From Bemisia tabaci (lineage: Eukaryota; Arthropoda; Insecta; Hemiptera; Aleyrodidae), in NCBI RefSeq assembly GCF_918797505.1, contig NC_092793.1, forward strand, positions 66,149,660-66,213,659: a stretch of 64,000 nucleotides of DNA, read 5' to 3'. The position numbers and the translations under genes were made by a program. Positions 1-11,434 of the stretch are shown here, piece after piece (within the stretch, counting starts at the first letter, position 1; the number at the start of each line of letters is the position of its first letter). The notes below the pieces were generated by a model. It had not been told where the DNA came from. It saw only the letters and a list, made by a program, of their open reading frames with translations, and searched no databases.

Positions 1-229
1 TAACAGGATGAGTAAAGACGAGAAAGATGAAAAATACGAAGGAGAAAATAAGCTGATGTAGAGGACGGGGATGTCAAAATTTGTGGAAATGCTTCGATTT
101 TAAGGGAGCCCTTTTAAAAATTTCATCTTGAAACCGCTTTTGAACTACAGAACGAGCCCGAGTTTTCCAGTGGATACATTCACAGCCAGGACTCTACATC
201 GTTCATGGCCTCGCTGTTGCCATTTGCGA

Positions 230-760
230 TGTCTACGCGTATCAACTCCTTATTTTCCAGGGACGCTCCGAAGCGAGACCGGTTGTGAGCGCAAGGCGCC
301 TCCCAGGAAAACACATGGAGCCCGATGCGCGGTGCCAGTGGTGGGTTCCCCGGAGCGCGGTGGAGCGGCGGCCCAGCAGCGCAAGCACTGATTATGGCCA
401 CGATTACGCCGTGTCGCGCTTTGCTGGAGCTCCGAGACCGAGATGGGAATACGAATCAGCGTCGCCCGAAATTGGACGTTGTCGTCGCCCGTCGTTGCGA
501 GAGGCCGGCCCCGGCCCGGCCGTGCTTTCGACCTTGGCTGAATCCGCTCAATGTCGCCGCACGTAGCGCCACGCCGAGCGCACCGGTTGCGGCAACCGAA
601 CCGACCACGCTCCGCGACTCGGAACCCCGAGAGCTTGCTTCACCGTCCACGCGTAAGCCGTAAGCTCACCGCGGTCCTTGCAGAGCGCCTGCCCTCGGAT
701 AATCGCTTTTCGTCATCCGGCAACCGAGGGACCGTTCGTGGGAACACCTGAGAAGCATAG
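230..760. other. GC-rich, CpG-dense island without a supported gene
   Basis: This stretch is much richer in G+C and CpG than its surroundings. Open frames exist on both strands here, but they overlap each other, are arginine/proline-rich and lack splice context, as expected of GC-rich DNA by chance. It could be a promoter or 5' untranslated region of a gene outside the window. No TATA box or start site is evident. The first 229 bases are ordinary AT-rich sequence. Confidence 0.4.
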
Positions 761-780
761 TCAGGGACGGACTGGTCTGC

Positions 781-1020
781 ACGGCGGAGAAAAAAACTTG
801 GATCTCTGAAGTTTTCGGATCACGCACCCAAAAACTTGAGGTCTAACTGCCGAAGTTCGTGTCAGACATCTGAAGTACTTAGGTACATACCGAAGGGTTT
901 GGGTCACACATCTGAAGTACTCGGTATACCCTCAAGTTTTTGGGTGGGTGATCCGAAAACTTCAGAGATCCATATAACCTCAACTTCAGGTCCCATGCAC
1001 GAAGTTTTTCTCTCCGTGTG
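781..1020. repeat. MITE family I (GGAGAAAAAAACTT termini), copy 1
   Basis: An inverted-repeat element. Its left end carries GGAGAAAAAAACTTGGATC and a GAAGTTTTCGGATCACGCAC segment. The mirrored GTGATCCGAAAACTTCAGAG segment and a TTTTTCTCTCCGTG end lie on the right. The interior repeats the phrase TCTGAAGTACT. A fuller copy is at 21,594-21,906. No coding capacity is seen. Confidence 0.75.
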
Positions 1021-1090
1021 GGGCGCTACAAGAGGCTAGGGCCCTTTTTGGCTAACTTTTAGGGCTCCATTTGAACGCCTTAAGTTAGAG

Positions 1091-1217
1091 TACCTATATG
1101 TGTAGGGAGAGTATGAACTTAACGGTAATTGTGAGGTTAGGTTATGGAGCTTTTACCTATAGGTGTTGAGAGAGTACGAATTTGTCGGTAATTTTGAGGT
1201 TAGGTCGTGGAGCTTTT
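1091..1217. repeat. 63-bp tandem duplication
   Basis: Two adjacent diverged copies (1091-1153 and 1154-1217) each begin TACCTATA. Each continues through a GTAATTxTGAGGTTAGGT core and ends TGGAGCTTTT. The phrase CTTTTAGGGCTCC occurs on both outer sides (about 1056 and 1213), so the duplication may be part of a slightly larger repeated block. Confidence 0.6.
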
Positions 1218-1604
1218 AGGGCTCCTGAGGGCAGCCGACCCATAAATGCAAATTGTCCAGAGTGATTTATTATTACTATTATTATAAGACCCGTCGTTTG
1301 TTAAGCACGTGTTTGACTCAGTTTTTGCATAAATTTACTCATTTTCGCGGAAGAACGCTTTTTTTGTGTTAGAAGTGTGGCTGTCCTCTTGGGCCACAAG
1401 AACTCCATATCTAGATGTGTCTATGCTCTCACCATACTATCATACATATAGGTACTCTATCTTATGTATCTAGCAGGGCCTCTTTTGAATATTTCCTCCC
1501 CATTTTATCTAGAAAGGTCCTGATCCCTCAGTTCTCTTTTTGGCGGGGCCATGGAAATTTTGGAACCAGTTCATTTCTGAGCAGAGCCGTGGCTATAGTT
1601 GTGT

Positions 1605-1731
1605 TGAATTCCCTGAAATCAGATCCACCCGTCAGTTTCGTGAAAATGTGTCACAGCTCCCGTGATTCGAACGCGGGACATATTAATATGTACCAGGGTC
1701 AGAGACTCTGACCACTAGGCCACCCTGACCG
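1605..1731 (-). mobile_element. tRNA-derived SINE head, minus strand (partial)
   Basis: Read on the minus strand from 1731, the sequence has a tRNA-like 5' head. An A-box-like GTGGCCTAGTGGTC is followed by a B-box-like GCGTTCGAATCAC (1662-1674). Downstream comes a tRNA-unrelated body (ATTTTCACGAAACTGACG and GTGGATCTGATTTCAGG). The same body follows the head of the plus-strand element at 6809-7063, so the two are copies of one SINE family. No A-rich tail was found, so the 3' part is probably lost or too diverged to see. An isolated tRNA pseudogene is less likely because the body is shared. Confidence 0.65.
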
Positions 1732-3614
1732 GCAACCCACAACAGCTTACTGGAGTATAACTTTATTGTTACACGTGTGTGTGTTCTCTCGCACGCTTAT
1801 CACTGTTCAATTGTGTCTCTGCTGCACTGTCAAGAACACGTCAGTTCAGTGACTTCATCAGCCGTTTCTTTCTAAATGATTTTATTTTCATCATACATTC
1901 AACTCGAATAAATAAACGAGTATTTAATTAATGCGGTATGTTTTGAATGCGCTCTTAATTATCGAGTAATTCTGATGTATACTTCTCGAGTTGCCGATGA
2001 AATGGAATTATCAATCTTGATCGGCAATTAAAGAAGATGACGAGTGTCTTTGCGCCAACGACGTGACGGTATTTTCATCTTGCTCCTGAGACCCTCCTTC
2101 AAAGTTTAAAGTTGTAATAATAGAATGCTCTTTTTTAATCGGAGGAAATAACCGGAAGCAATTTGAATCTTCGCCCGCTGTGTTATAGTGATACACCTAG
2201 TTTTTGTCATTGTATACTACTACATGGAAATTGGAAGGAGTTAGCTCCCATTGCCTGTCCTCAGATCTAATATTTGAACTGAAATTCTTTCGGAGATAAA
2301 GAGTAACATTCAAGGTAAATCTACTAAATAAGTTATGAAAGCAAATGTCTATAATTAATATTCTTGAAAAACTTTGTAAGCACTTGAACTGCGAGTCAAA
2401 TTATTCTAAAGCCTGAATATTCTGTGAATTTTTTTGTAGACAAAAATTTACGTATAAATTCAAGCAAAAATACGCAAAATTTATCCAAATACCGATACAT
2501 TTACTTGGAAATACACACAATTTTAAGCGTGTTTAAGAGTCAAAACCCTCGGATTTCCCACAACTTTACGAAAAGCTGATTTATCATATAACTGGATGCT
2601 GGTGTGTATTTATATTATTTACAAAACGTTTAATTTCGATAAATAACGGTAGAGGTAATCTTACTTGAAATTCTTATTTGTCAATTTCCGTACCATTGAG
2701 TTTCAAAACCGAAGAATTTCTTAGAAATTAAAATTCATTGAGATCAATCGCTTTGTGTGAACCAAACTCATTAAGAACTAAATAAAAGTTGCTTTAATGT
2801 GAAAGGATCGGACTATGTCGGCGCCATATCTGGTATCTCAGCCTTGAAACCGAGTACTGTTGAGAAGAGGTCAGCTAAACCAATATCATAGTCTCCCGAA
2901 TAGATACTGAATAGTACGTTTCGGTAAAATTTTAAGATACACCAAGGGAATTAAGAAATAATACTTGAACATGTAAAAGGGAAGATGCTTTCTTCCCACA
3001 GGCAATGCATCTAACCTTTATCTTACCCTCCTTTCTCTTCTTGTGCACTGATGGTGCCATGCTTGCATGCTCTCCTCTATCATATTCGTCCCCAATTCTT
3101 TTCCTCGAAATTCGTTCCTACGAGATCCATCAAAGTTGCTGCAGAGAAACAACAGTAACAACTTACATTGTTCCTCATCAATGGACTCGTGTGATTTTTT
3201 TTCCTTCAAAAGATTTTATGTCATCTAGCGTGGTTCTTGGGGACTGAAACAGCTGAGAATATCGCCTTTCTCTCCTTGATTTAAACAGACTCCTGGAAAT
3301 GGAAAGTGCTCTAGTCTAGATTCAAGAGGTGCTCAAAATAAGATGAATAGAATGTGTATTCCCACGGAAGAGTGAATGCTCCTCTCCTAGGTCAGTCCGG
3401 CCAAGCTCCAACTGGGACAACGCCACCGCGAACGAGATCCTGTCACTTCTAAATTAAGATACTTTTAAACTTCATTCGATAATAATGCAGTATCATACGT
3501 AAAAGGGCACGAGTCCATCTGGTGTTACTGATATTATGCCATTTCTTGGCCTCTTTACTCTGATTAAAAGTCACCAAACTTCGCACCAAATTCATGGTCA
3601 AAAGATTAGACAAC
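1732..3614. other. AT-rich intergenic DNA, nothing recognised
   Basis: No ORF here has codon-like character or matching splice signals, and no inverted or tandem repeat was recognised. The short frames around 3005-3247 occur on both strands and are treated as chance. Confidence 0.4.
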
Positions 3615-3875
3615 AATTGGACCGAGTTTAACAGAAAGGAACCAAGCCACATCAGCGATTGCCAAGTTTAACTGGGCAATTATATTTTTTACGAGAGAAC
3701 GGTTGTTCGGATTCCTTTGAACATTTTAAGGAATTTGTTTTGCACCACGGAGAATTTTCACTGAAATTTGCACGAAAATCCACACAACCGTTTTCATGTA
3801 AAAAATTAAATTGCCCAATTAAATTTGGCAATAGCTGATGTGGCTTGGTTCCTTTCTGTTTAACGCGGTCCAATT
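3615..3875. repeat. MITE family G (AATTGGACCG...AAGGAACCAAGCC), copy 1
   Basis: Inverted termini of about 50 bp. The left end reads AATTGGACCGAGTTTAACAG then AAAGGAACCAAGCCACATCA. The right end is its mirror, closing in CGCGGTCCAATT. The two interior halves are also imperfectly complementary, so the whole element can fold into one hairpin. A sister copy is at 39,963-40,223 and a broken one at about 43,037. Confidence 0.85.
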
Positions 3876-4383
3876 CGTAGGTACCTAGACGAAGGAACGG
3901 AACTCCATTCCAAGATTGCAAAATTGACTCAATTCTATTTTTTACGAGAGTCTACAGCTGTAATTTTTTCCTAAAGTTTGTCCGACTTTTACATGGTATC
4001 AGCAGAAAAATCTGAGAAGAAGTTTTGAATTAGAAATTCCCCAAATTCTCCTGGCAAAACTGCTATTTGCGAGGGAAAATTCGGCAATATTGAAATGCAG
4101 TTACGTTCTTTCGTGAGGGAAACGGGGAATTAGAGGGAAAACTTTTAAAGATTAATTCCTTTGGTTGTCCCTCTCAAAAAAAGAAGAAAAAAATAAATCC
4201 GACCTTCTTAGCAACGTGAAATGCTTACGTCGTCACTTTCCGGCCAAAGTATCGCAAGCGGAATGCGACGATTCAAAATGTCCGCCGCCATTTCATTATT
4301 TTATAGAGAAATTCTTGGTTGAATTTGTTTGAAAATTTCACTGAATTATATTGGCAGCACAAAGAAAATTCAACGTATTTTTC

Positions 4384-4689
4384 CAGGGTGTCTAGCATCA
4401 GGATTTTCCCGATTCTCTCCGGATTTTAGGACAATCAGGATTTAATTCCGATTTTATCAGGATTTGAGGAAAAATCGGTCTTAAAATCAGGATTTGAGAA
4501 AAGCCGGCCGTTCGAAATTCCGGAGTTCTGCTTGCGCTTACGCTTATGCAGAAATTTTAATTTTTCTCCGAAAAAATCAGGATTTGATCAGGATATGGAA
4601 AAATATAATGAAATCAGGATTAAGCAGTCAAAAATCAGGATTTCCCAAAATGAAAAGGAAAAATAAAAAATAAAAAAATTGACACCCTG
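4384..4689. repeat. MITE family E (CAGGGTGTCTAGCATCAGG), copy 1
   Basis: The left end is CAGGGTGTCTAGCATCAGGA; the right end is ...GACACCCTG. The interior repeats ATCAGGATTT about eight times. The outer 9-10 bases match the ends of family D (for example 11,146-11,434), while the interior is unrelated. Confidence 0.8.
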
Positions 4690-4850
4690 TTTGGACAGCT
4701 TCGTCGAACAATTTTTGTGTAAAAACATAAAATGGGAGCGGGAATTTTGGAACGTCTCATATCGCTAATGATTAATATATATATTATTCTACCTCTCCTT
4801 CTCTATTGCTAATGATTAATGTATATCTTTCCGTTATTTATTGATTTAAT

Positions 4851-4886
4851 ATATTTAAGTGCTGTTTTATGTCAGCACTTAAATAT
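4851..4886. repeat. Short perfect hairpin
   Basis: ATATTTAAGTGCTG and its exact complement flank an 8-nt loop. It lies in AT-rich DNA with a nearby repeated phrase GCTAATGATTAATxTATAT (about 4767 and 4807). The origin is unknown. Confidence 0.6.
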
Positions 4887-5084
4887 TGTCATATATTACT
4901 CTCATGTCGCTTGTGATACTTCGGCCGGAAGGTGGCGATGTGCCATTTTTCTCGGATGGCTCCTCCTATTGTGATGTTGGATACTAACCTTGTCCATTGA
5001 CTTAAAATTCAAGTCGGGGCGCCGTTTCATCTGGAAAAGAATCGGAACGAAACGAACTCAAACGATGAGCAGTTGGGCTCTCAC

Positions 5085-5245
5085 AGGCGTCTCGAACGTG
5101 ACGTGACGCTCGTTGCATCCGAGGGAGAGCGCGGGCGGCGTGGGTCGCCCCAGTGGGGAGGGGGAGGGGAGCTAGAAAGGGAGGGAGGGAGTCGGCGAGA
5201 GAAAGTACCCGCGAGTAGCACGGCCGTGTCGTCGAGGGCCGAAAA
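5085..5245. other. GC-rich, purine-rich block
   Basis: A CpG-rich stretch with a run of G/A on the plus strand (GGGGAGGGGGAGGGGAGC at about 5154). Opposed ORFs of 114 aa on both strands span it, which argues they are composition artefacts. It may be a regulatory island. Confidence 0.35.
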
Positions 5246-5547
5246 ATTAAAAATCATCGTGAAATGGCAAAGTTTAATTATAATGAGCCCCATTAACCAC
5301 CTCCAGGGCTCTCCGCTCCATCCTCTTGCCGTTTTCCGTTCAGGTGAAGCGTTTCGGTACGCGCGTTTCAAGTTCGTCAACGTGTTGCTCTGCACTTTTT
5401 GGCAACGCAGCTTTTGAGCCCCCAACGCCTCGTTGCCAAGTCGCGTGGAAACGCGGAGTTAATATGTTGATGACGAGGACGACATCCATACGCAGGTCGG
5501 TCGCCGAGACTCTGGGATTTCGAATTCAAAAGCCTGTGGACTGACTG

Positions 5548-5655
5548 AAGAAATTAGTAGACAAAGATAAAGCAATAGGCAAAGAAGACAAAAGGGATTT
5601 GGAGGGATCCTATTGGTGGATGCGGGTGGTTGCAATGGACAAAGGTGTTCCGTTC
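5548..5655. repeat. MITE family H fragment
   Basis: It resembles one arm of family H: GACAAAG, GGCAAAGAAGACAAAAGGGA, TGGAGGGATCCTATTGGTGG and GGTTGCAATGGACAAAGG. The opposite arm is missing, so this is a truncated copy. Confidence 0.6.
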
Positions 5656-5929
5656 TCTGATTGGTTTATCAGTTTCAGGATCCATGGAGCCCTAAAGTTG
5701 GCCCCATGCAAACAAACTTTCTCGTAACCTATACTTGCTTGAGATGAATTTTAGGCTAATCTTCCTCTCATCTTGCGGCTGATGTTCCTAATGAACCTGA
5801 CCTCCACAACCTAACCTCGATTCATTGTTCACATTGGGCCAACTTTGGGGGCTCTTGATAGCCTAAAACTCGCCGACCAATCAGGGAGCCGCACATTTTT
5901 TCTGCAGAAAAGGATTGAGATGGTTATAC

Positions 5930-6176
5930 AGGGTGTCTAGCATCAGGATTTCCCCGATGTTCGCAGGATTTGAGGAAAAATCTGTAGTAAAATCAGGATT
6001 TGAATAAAGTCGGCCGTCCGATCGGATATTTTTATAGAGCTTTTTTGTGAAGTTACATTTGCCTAATATTTCTCCGCAAAAAATCAGGATTTGATAAAAT
6101 TATGAAATCAGGATTTAGTAGTAGAAAATCAGGAAAAATCAGGATTTCTCAAAAGGGAAAAGAATTAGACACCCTG
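5930..6176. repeat. MITE family E, copy 2, with TTATA target duplication
   Basis: Starts CAGGGTGTCTAGCATCAGGA and ends ATTAGACACCCTG. Repeated ATCAGGATTT motifs fill the interior. TTATA occurs immediately before the left end and again immediately after the right end, which fits a 5-bp target-site duplication. Confidence 0.85.
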
Positions 6177-6808
6177 TTATACTCTCCCGTCTCCCGTATA
6201 TGGGCATACTCTACGGGAAACTTTCTGCATTTTTAGTTACATCATACTGATAAAACCTGGAAAAAGTGTCATTTAAAACCAATTTTACCACTACGTTTTC
6301 CTATCTATCTCTTCGCTTCGACACCCACATTTTGAGCCGCCGCAGTAATTCCACATGATTTATTCTGCAGAAGTTTTTCCTATTTCGCGCGTCCTTTGAT
6401 TATACTTGGCGGCGCCGCTCTCGGTGTTTCGAGTGCTAATAACTTCTCACTGTGTATTCATCCGTTCCGACTGCTTCCAAGAGGGTTTTCTCCCGACTCA
6501 GAAAAACACTCGAGGTTTTCTCTGCCCGCTCTCGCCTTGCGTTCCAGTGCCTCGATCCCATGTTCCTTCCTCCATTTTTCCTCTCGATTTATCCCCTAAA
6601 TTACCTTTTGGGAAATCTTCCCGAGAGCTCATTTCCCCGTTCTCCCTTTATCTAAATGCGGCTTGTTTCACGTCCGAGACTTGGGGTACTTTTATAAACC
6701 TGGATTCGATCTTTTGCTAATTTAAGGTTCTACGCGCAATGGGCGGAAAGGCATAAGGAGACCGCCTCTGAGAAAAGGCACCTCGATCCAGAACAACTCA
6801 AAGTAGTC

Positions 6809-7063
6809 GGCCAGGTTTGTCTAGTGGTCAGCGCGTCTGACTCCAGGTCAATAGGTCCCGGGTTCGAATCCGGTGGCGTCTAATTTTCACGGAATTGACG
6901 AGTAGATCTGCTGAAACAGATTCTAAAATACACCGATTCTGCGCCTAAATCTCTCGATGTCTACGGACAATAAAAATAGATCTAAAGTTGGCTGAAGGTG
7001 CTAGACACGGAGCCATAAAACCGGCAGAAAAAGAAAAAAAAGAAAGAAGAAGAAAAAAACAAC
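6809..7063 (+). mobile_element. SINE with tRNA-Trp-like head
   Basis: The head has an A-box-like TTGTCTAGTGGTC (about 6818-6829), a GCGTCTGACTCCAGG anticodon region (CCA at 6843-6845, as in tRNA-Trp), and a canonical B box GGTTCGAATCC (6861-6871). A tRNA-unrelated body of about 150 bp follows. A degenerate A-rich tail (AAAAAGAAAAAAAAGAAAG, about 7027-7063) ends it. This is the standard RNA polymerase III SINE architecture. The body opens with ATTTTCACGGAATTGACG, shared with the copy at 1605-1731 on the opposite strand. No flanking target duplication was resolved. Confidence 0.8.
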
Positions 7064-8696
7064 TCATAGTTTAGGAATTGATCTCAAAGAATGGTCGCAA
7101 CTGGTCTGTTTGAAAATTAGTGTGGGGAAGTATAGTGATTATCGAGTGTTTATCGTCCAATGAGATTACATTTTCCTTAAAATTGTGTGTTTTAATTCAT
7201 TTGTCTTCGTCACCTACTCGCTCTAACAAATTGTCATATTATTTTTGTTTCAGGTGAGAAAATGCAGATTACTCTAATGCTTCTATCCTTGAACCTTAAC
7301 TACAGACTGACTGGTCATCCGCCCTCATTTGGTTTGTGCCTTATTTTTAAACTGTCAATCCAGTATTAAATTTTAACTTTAGTGAATTGGTTTGCGTGTA
7401 AAACAATCAAACTCTGTCCAGTGAAGTGACAAGCTTTTAAAAATTTCAAGACGTTCCGGGAAAATTAGGGCAACTGTACATCATAAATGCAGTTGTTTTT
7501 TTTTTTGCCAAGGGTGGCAAGTTTTGAAAAGTCATTGAAAAAGTCACGGCATTTTGCGGAACCCAGATAAGTCTCAGGATCCTGCTATTGAATTTTTTAA
7601 AATTATTTTTCCTCACCGAAAAATGTCAATATATTCTACAGTTTATACATGCCTTATCGATGAAAAGTAGAGTATCGGGCTTTCGGTTCTCTAATTTAAT
7701 TTTTTTTTTTCAATTTCAAGAGAGCTCGCATTAAAAGTTTGGAGGAAATTTTCTTCTCGAAACCCCAGGAAAGTCATAAAAAAGTCAGGGAATTTCAATA
7801 TCAACGATAACTTGTCATCCTGCATTATAAACTCAAAAATTTTAGTTTTTTCCCTTTGAAAAGATTGCGCATTTTGTTTAATGTTCGTAAACCTTAAAAA
7901 AATCAAAGAAAAATCAATTACTTAAACATTTCAGAGAAGTTGTGTAACTCTAAGAATCCGAGATACTTACATATCTTATTTGAAATGACATTTGCAATCA
8001 AAGATTTCTTGATGAAAAAAAATTCCGACCTAAGATGTACATCTATGTTTAAGTTGCATTTACATTCTCGTTGAGCCACAGAGAAGGGAAAAGGGCAAAA
8101 AATCTACCTGATGTAATCATCGTTTCGTCGGCTTTTCGCTTAACATTACTCAATGAATGTCACGTGAGACTCAGGCCCAAGATCATCATTTTTTCGCACC
8201 GTCGAAATTCCTTTCTCGAATTCATCCCCTTCCTCAGATATTCCAACACGATCCACGGCAATTTAACCGCAGGTTTCATAATCTCGGCGAAGACCCAGAA
8301 CCGCCCATCTCATAAACCACTCACCAGTCACCTGTCCATACTTTCGTCGATTACGATCGTCCCCGCAATCCTCCCCGTTAATCTGATCTCGTCAGTCCTG
8401 GTCACTCTCGGTGTTCCTCGTCTACTCAATCCGTTTTGACTGCCGCCGCATCTTAAAAATCCAGATAAACACCAACGCGTCATTTTTTCATGCCTCAACC
8501 ACGGTGGGGAACGATGAGGAGGGAGCAGATGATCCAGGGTCCTTCGCCCCTCGCCCCTCCCCTCTGGGTACTCCAGTTCCTTAAGGCGACCGTAATTAAG
8601 TGATGCTCTCATAGAAGCCAGATCGTGTTTCGGTTGTTTTGGGCTTGGATTGTGGTTGTTGGTGTTCGGTTACGTTGACTAGTTCTGATAATCAAT
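7064..8696. other. AT-rich intergenic DNA
   Basis: No gene is supported. The two moderately open frames near 8071-8612 lie on opposite strands over the same GC-richer patch, with no matching splice sites. Phrases such as AAAGTCAGGGAATTT near 7780 hint at decayed inverted-repeat elements, but I could not define ends. Confidence 0.35.
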
Positions 8697-8973
8697 AGGT
8701 CTCGATACACGATCAAATTCACGATCAAATTCCCGAACCAATTACCATCAAAGTATCGGGAGTCAAAATCATTAATTTGCTTAATTTTAAAATAAAATCT
8801 CGGCGGAAATGTTTCCCATGGCAGGAAATGATGAATGGTGGCACTCCATTTTGATCAAAATTTGACGGTCCGTCTAATTTTGATGATAGAGGACTGTTTC
8901 ATGGTGACCACCAGTCATCAAGTGGTCTACTTTGATCAGAATTGGTTCGGAATTTGATCGTGTATCCAGACCT
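8697..8973. repeat. MITE family M (GATACACGATCAAATT termini), copy 1
   Basis: The left end is AGGTCTCGATACACGATCAA; the mirrored right end is TTTGATCGTGTATCCAGACC. The CCGAACCAATT segment is also mirrored. Related termini occur at 10,149-10,292, 30,156-30,285 and, more distantly, 57,853-58,048. Confidence 0.8.
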
Positions 8974-9951
8974 AATGGATGCAAGAATATTCCATCGTTA
9001 CAGACATGACTTCATTTGTGTATTGCTAGTTACCAATCAAAAGGAAGTTTTTGAATCTTGCAGTGTTCGAAGTTGAAATCATCTCAGTATTGTCGTTGAC
9101 ACTACTTAATCGAATTCGTCCGGACTTAATCTAATGTGCCACTCTGTTTCCTATCCAAGCATATTTTATCCAAATTAATTGAAATAATTCAGACAAGCTG
9201 ATAATTATTGCACCCTGACCTTACCAATGGCTAAAAGTGGTGCGATACCTTGCAAATTTCAAAGAGACATACTACAAGAATTGAGCGATGTCTCTCATTC
9301 TCAGCTGTCATATTCAGAACGTGAAGTGGGCGTGAAGCTTATTTAACTTCGCTATTATGATCATTATTTCTGCAGGAAATTGTACGTGTCATTTTTTCTC
9401 GATCTTTTTGTTCAATGTGACTTTTTACAATTCGCTCACTTCCTAATGAATTCATACGTCTTGGATCAGAGCGCAATCCTAGCGTATGAAAGTAATTTTC
9501 CAAGGAAGCTTTACCTTCCTCGGGAGTAACAATATACACTCATAGATTTGTTGTCTTCATTTTGTCCTACTCCAGTAATGTAGGCTCCACTTTACCTCCG
9601 AAATTTGTGGTTTCCTCGCTGACAGCGGCTAATCTTCGGCTCCTATCTTCATAATTCCGAAATGAAACGGTACCTTAAGTGCAAAACGGTCTTGGGTAGG
9701 CAACGTTGTAGCTGTTGGGTGCCGCAGTCGGCAGTAGTCTTTATTACTGCACTCGGTGTAATTTCTCAGTCATTCATTCAGTCAGCTGCCCGTCAGGGTC
9801 TGCTCCTTGGTTGCGCGCTTAAGGCTAACGGAGACTCCCATCACTGCCCGGATTGCCGGCCAATTTGCCAGCTCTAGCCGGATAAAATCACGATTTCAAT
9901 CCTCGCCTAAAAGAACTGACGACGATGAACTAAGGGGCTCACCGAAAAAGA
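8974..9951. other. Intergenic DNA, nothing recognised
   Basis: The short frames at 9339-9539 and 9662-9877 have no splice or homology support. No repeat structure was found. Confidence 0.3.
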
Positions 9952-10382
9952 CTGCGGGCTGATCGTTGAAATTGACAGACAAAGATTTAGACAAAGAAGA
10001 CGACAGGGGTACGGAGGGAACCTGTCGGTGTAAGCGGTTGGTTGCAATGGATAAAGGAGGTAAATGATAGACTATAACAAACGGCATCCCAAGGGAGATT
10101 CTATAGTTAGTCCATCATTTTCTCCCTTGGTCTATATGAACCTCTAGGCCTGGATACACGCTCAAATTTCCGTCACTTTCCGATCAAAATAATGAGGAAA
10201 ATGGCGGGCAGGCCGCAAAAATTTAATGGTAGATGGTGCTCACCAGTCACCATTTGAGCGGAAATTGACGGAACTGTGAGCGTGTATCCAGGTTTCTCAT
10301 TTCAACTAATATGATTACTCCATACTCCTCATATCTTCTTTGTCTGTCGCTTTGTCTTTCAATTTCAACAATCAGTCCGCTG
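9952..10382. repeat. MITE family H copy with a nested insertion
   Basis: Outer ends are CTGCGGGCTGATCGTTGAAA and the mirrored TTTCAACAATCAGTCCG. Arms carry GACAAAG, AAGAAGACGACAGGGGTA and GGTTGCAATGGATAAAGG. The centre carries the family hallmark TAGTTAGTCCATCATTTTCT. The right arm is split by a family M element at 10,149-10,292, which explains the extra length over the usual 275 bp. Confidence 0.8.
10149..10292. repeat. MITE family M nested inside family H
   Basis: Ends are CCTGGATACACGCTCAAATT and the mirrored GAGCGTGTATCCAGG. Left and right inner segments (TTCCGTCA / TGACGGAA) are also complementary. Host family-H sequence continues on both sides, so this insertion is the younger event. 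Confidence 0.8.
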
Positions 10383-11145
10383 GTAGATAGTACAAGACTT
10401 TCCATTTAGAGTGGAAACTTAGAGTGCCACTCAATCAAAGTTCAAGAAATATTTTCGGTAATGTGCTTTTCGGGGAACCTTTTTTTCACTCATTCTTTAT
10501 AATTTACGAGGTGTATTGCTGAGCTGAATCCATTTCATTCGCAAAAATTCCGAAAAAAATAATGATTTTCCACGGACGACAATTTTACAACAGAAAAATG
10601 TCTTCTTTAGACTAACTGAACACTGGCCTGCAGTGTGGTAGTGCAACCTTGGGGCACCTCGTAAAAAGGTACATTCTACTCTGGCAGCCCCGCTCCAGCT
10701 CATTTGAATGCGAACAACCACGATGATTCCCAAACCCCCATGCAGTGGTCACCTCATCATGTTCGGACTTGGCAGTCGCTCGTTAGTGATCATTTTTTAG
10801 GCTCTTGGGTTTCAGCGAGCGCGGATCTTTCTTTGGCGATGATAACTGTTCTCGTTGTCCCCTGTCCACTCCGTTGATGAGCGAATCCAGCCCTGTCGTA
10901 CAGCTCACTGGCCGGCCGGCGAGTCATCATCGCACCGCAGCGGACGACAAGCGACACCGACCGGCCGCTTGTCGCTCGCTTTACTTTCCGCAACGAAGAT
11001 TACCAGAGATAAATGCTGTATTGAAATGAGGAACGGTAACTCTCCGCGTAACGTTATTCCGTAGCAGTGAGCATCGGAGGATCCATTGCTGATCGGCACA
11101 GCCGTCCTAGGCTTCATGGAGGTCAATGGTGGATATAGCATGCAG
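10383..11145. other. Intergenic DNA with a GC-rich patch
   Basis: A CpG-rich patch (about 10,840-10,990) gives overlapping ORFs on both strands and no supported exon. TGGCCGGCCGG at about 10,908 is a small palindrome. Otherwise nothing is recognised. Confidence 0.3.
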
Positions 11146-11434
11146 CAGGGTGTCTACAAGTCCGGAAATAGTACTGATTTTAATGAATGGCGATCCGGAA
11201 GTACTGAAAAAGTACGGAAATTTTGCAAGAAATTCCGGAATTTTTTATCATTTTTGTCGCAAGTTGAGCGGGAAATTCAAATTTTTGAAATTTTTCGAAT
11301 TTCGTCAGTTGATTAAGGTATTAAAAAAAGTCCTGAATTTTTCTGTTGAGGAGGCACTGAATTTCTTGGAAATGTACTGAAAAAGTACTGTAAAAGCTCT
11401 GATTTTCGGCCAGCCTGTTTTATTAGACACCCTG
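11146..11434. repeat. MITE family D (CAGGGTGTCTA...TAGACACCCTG), copy 1
   Basis: Starts CAGGGTGTCTACAAGTCCGG and ends TTAGACACCCTG. It is flanked on both sides by ATGCAG, a 6-bp direct repeat. The interior is rich in AAAAAGTACTGAAT and CCGGAAxTAGTACTG phrases. Other copies are at 23,372, 42,726 and 61,585. Confidence 0.9.

Noticed and set aside
5073..5425. 114-aa ORFs on both strands of a GC-rich block
   Set aside because: Equal length on opposite strands over the same bases indicates composition, not coding.
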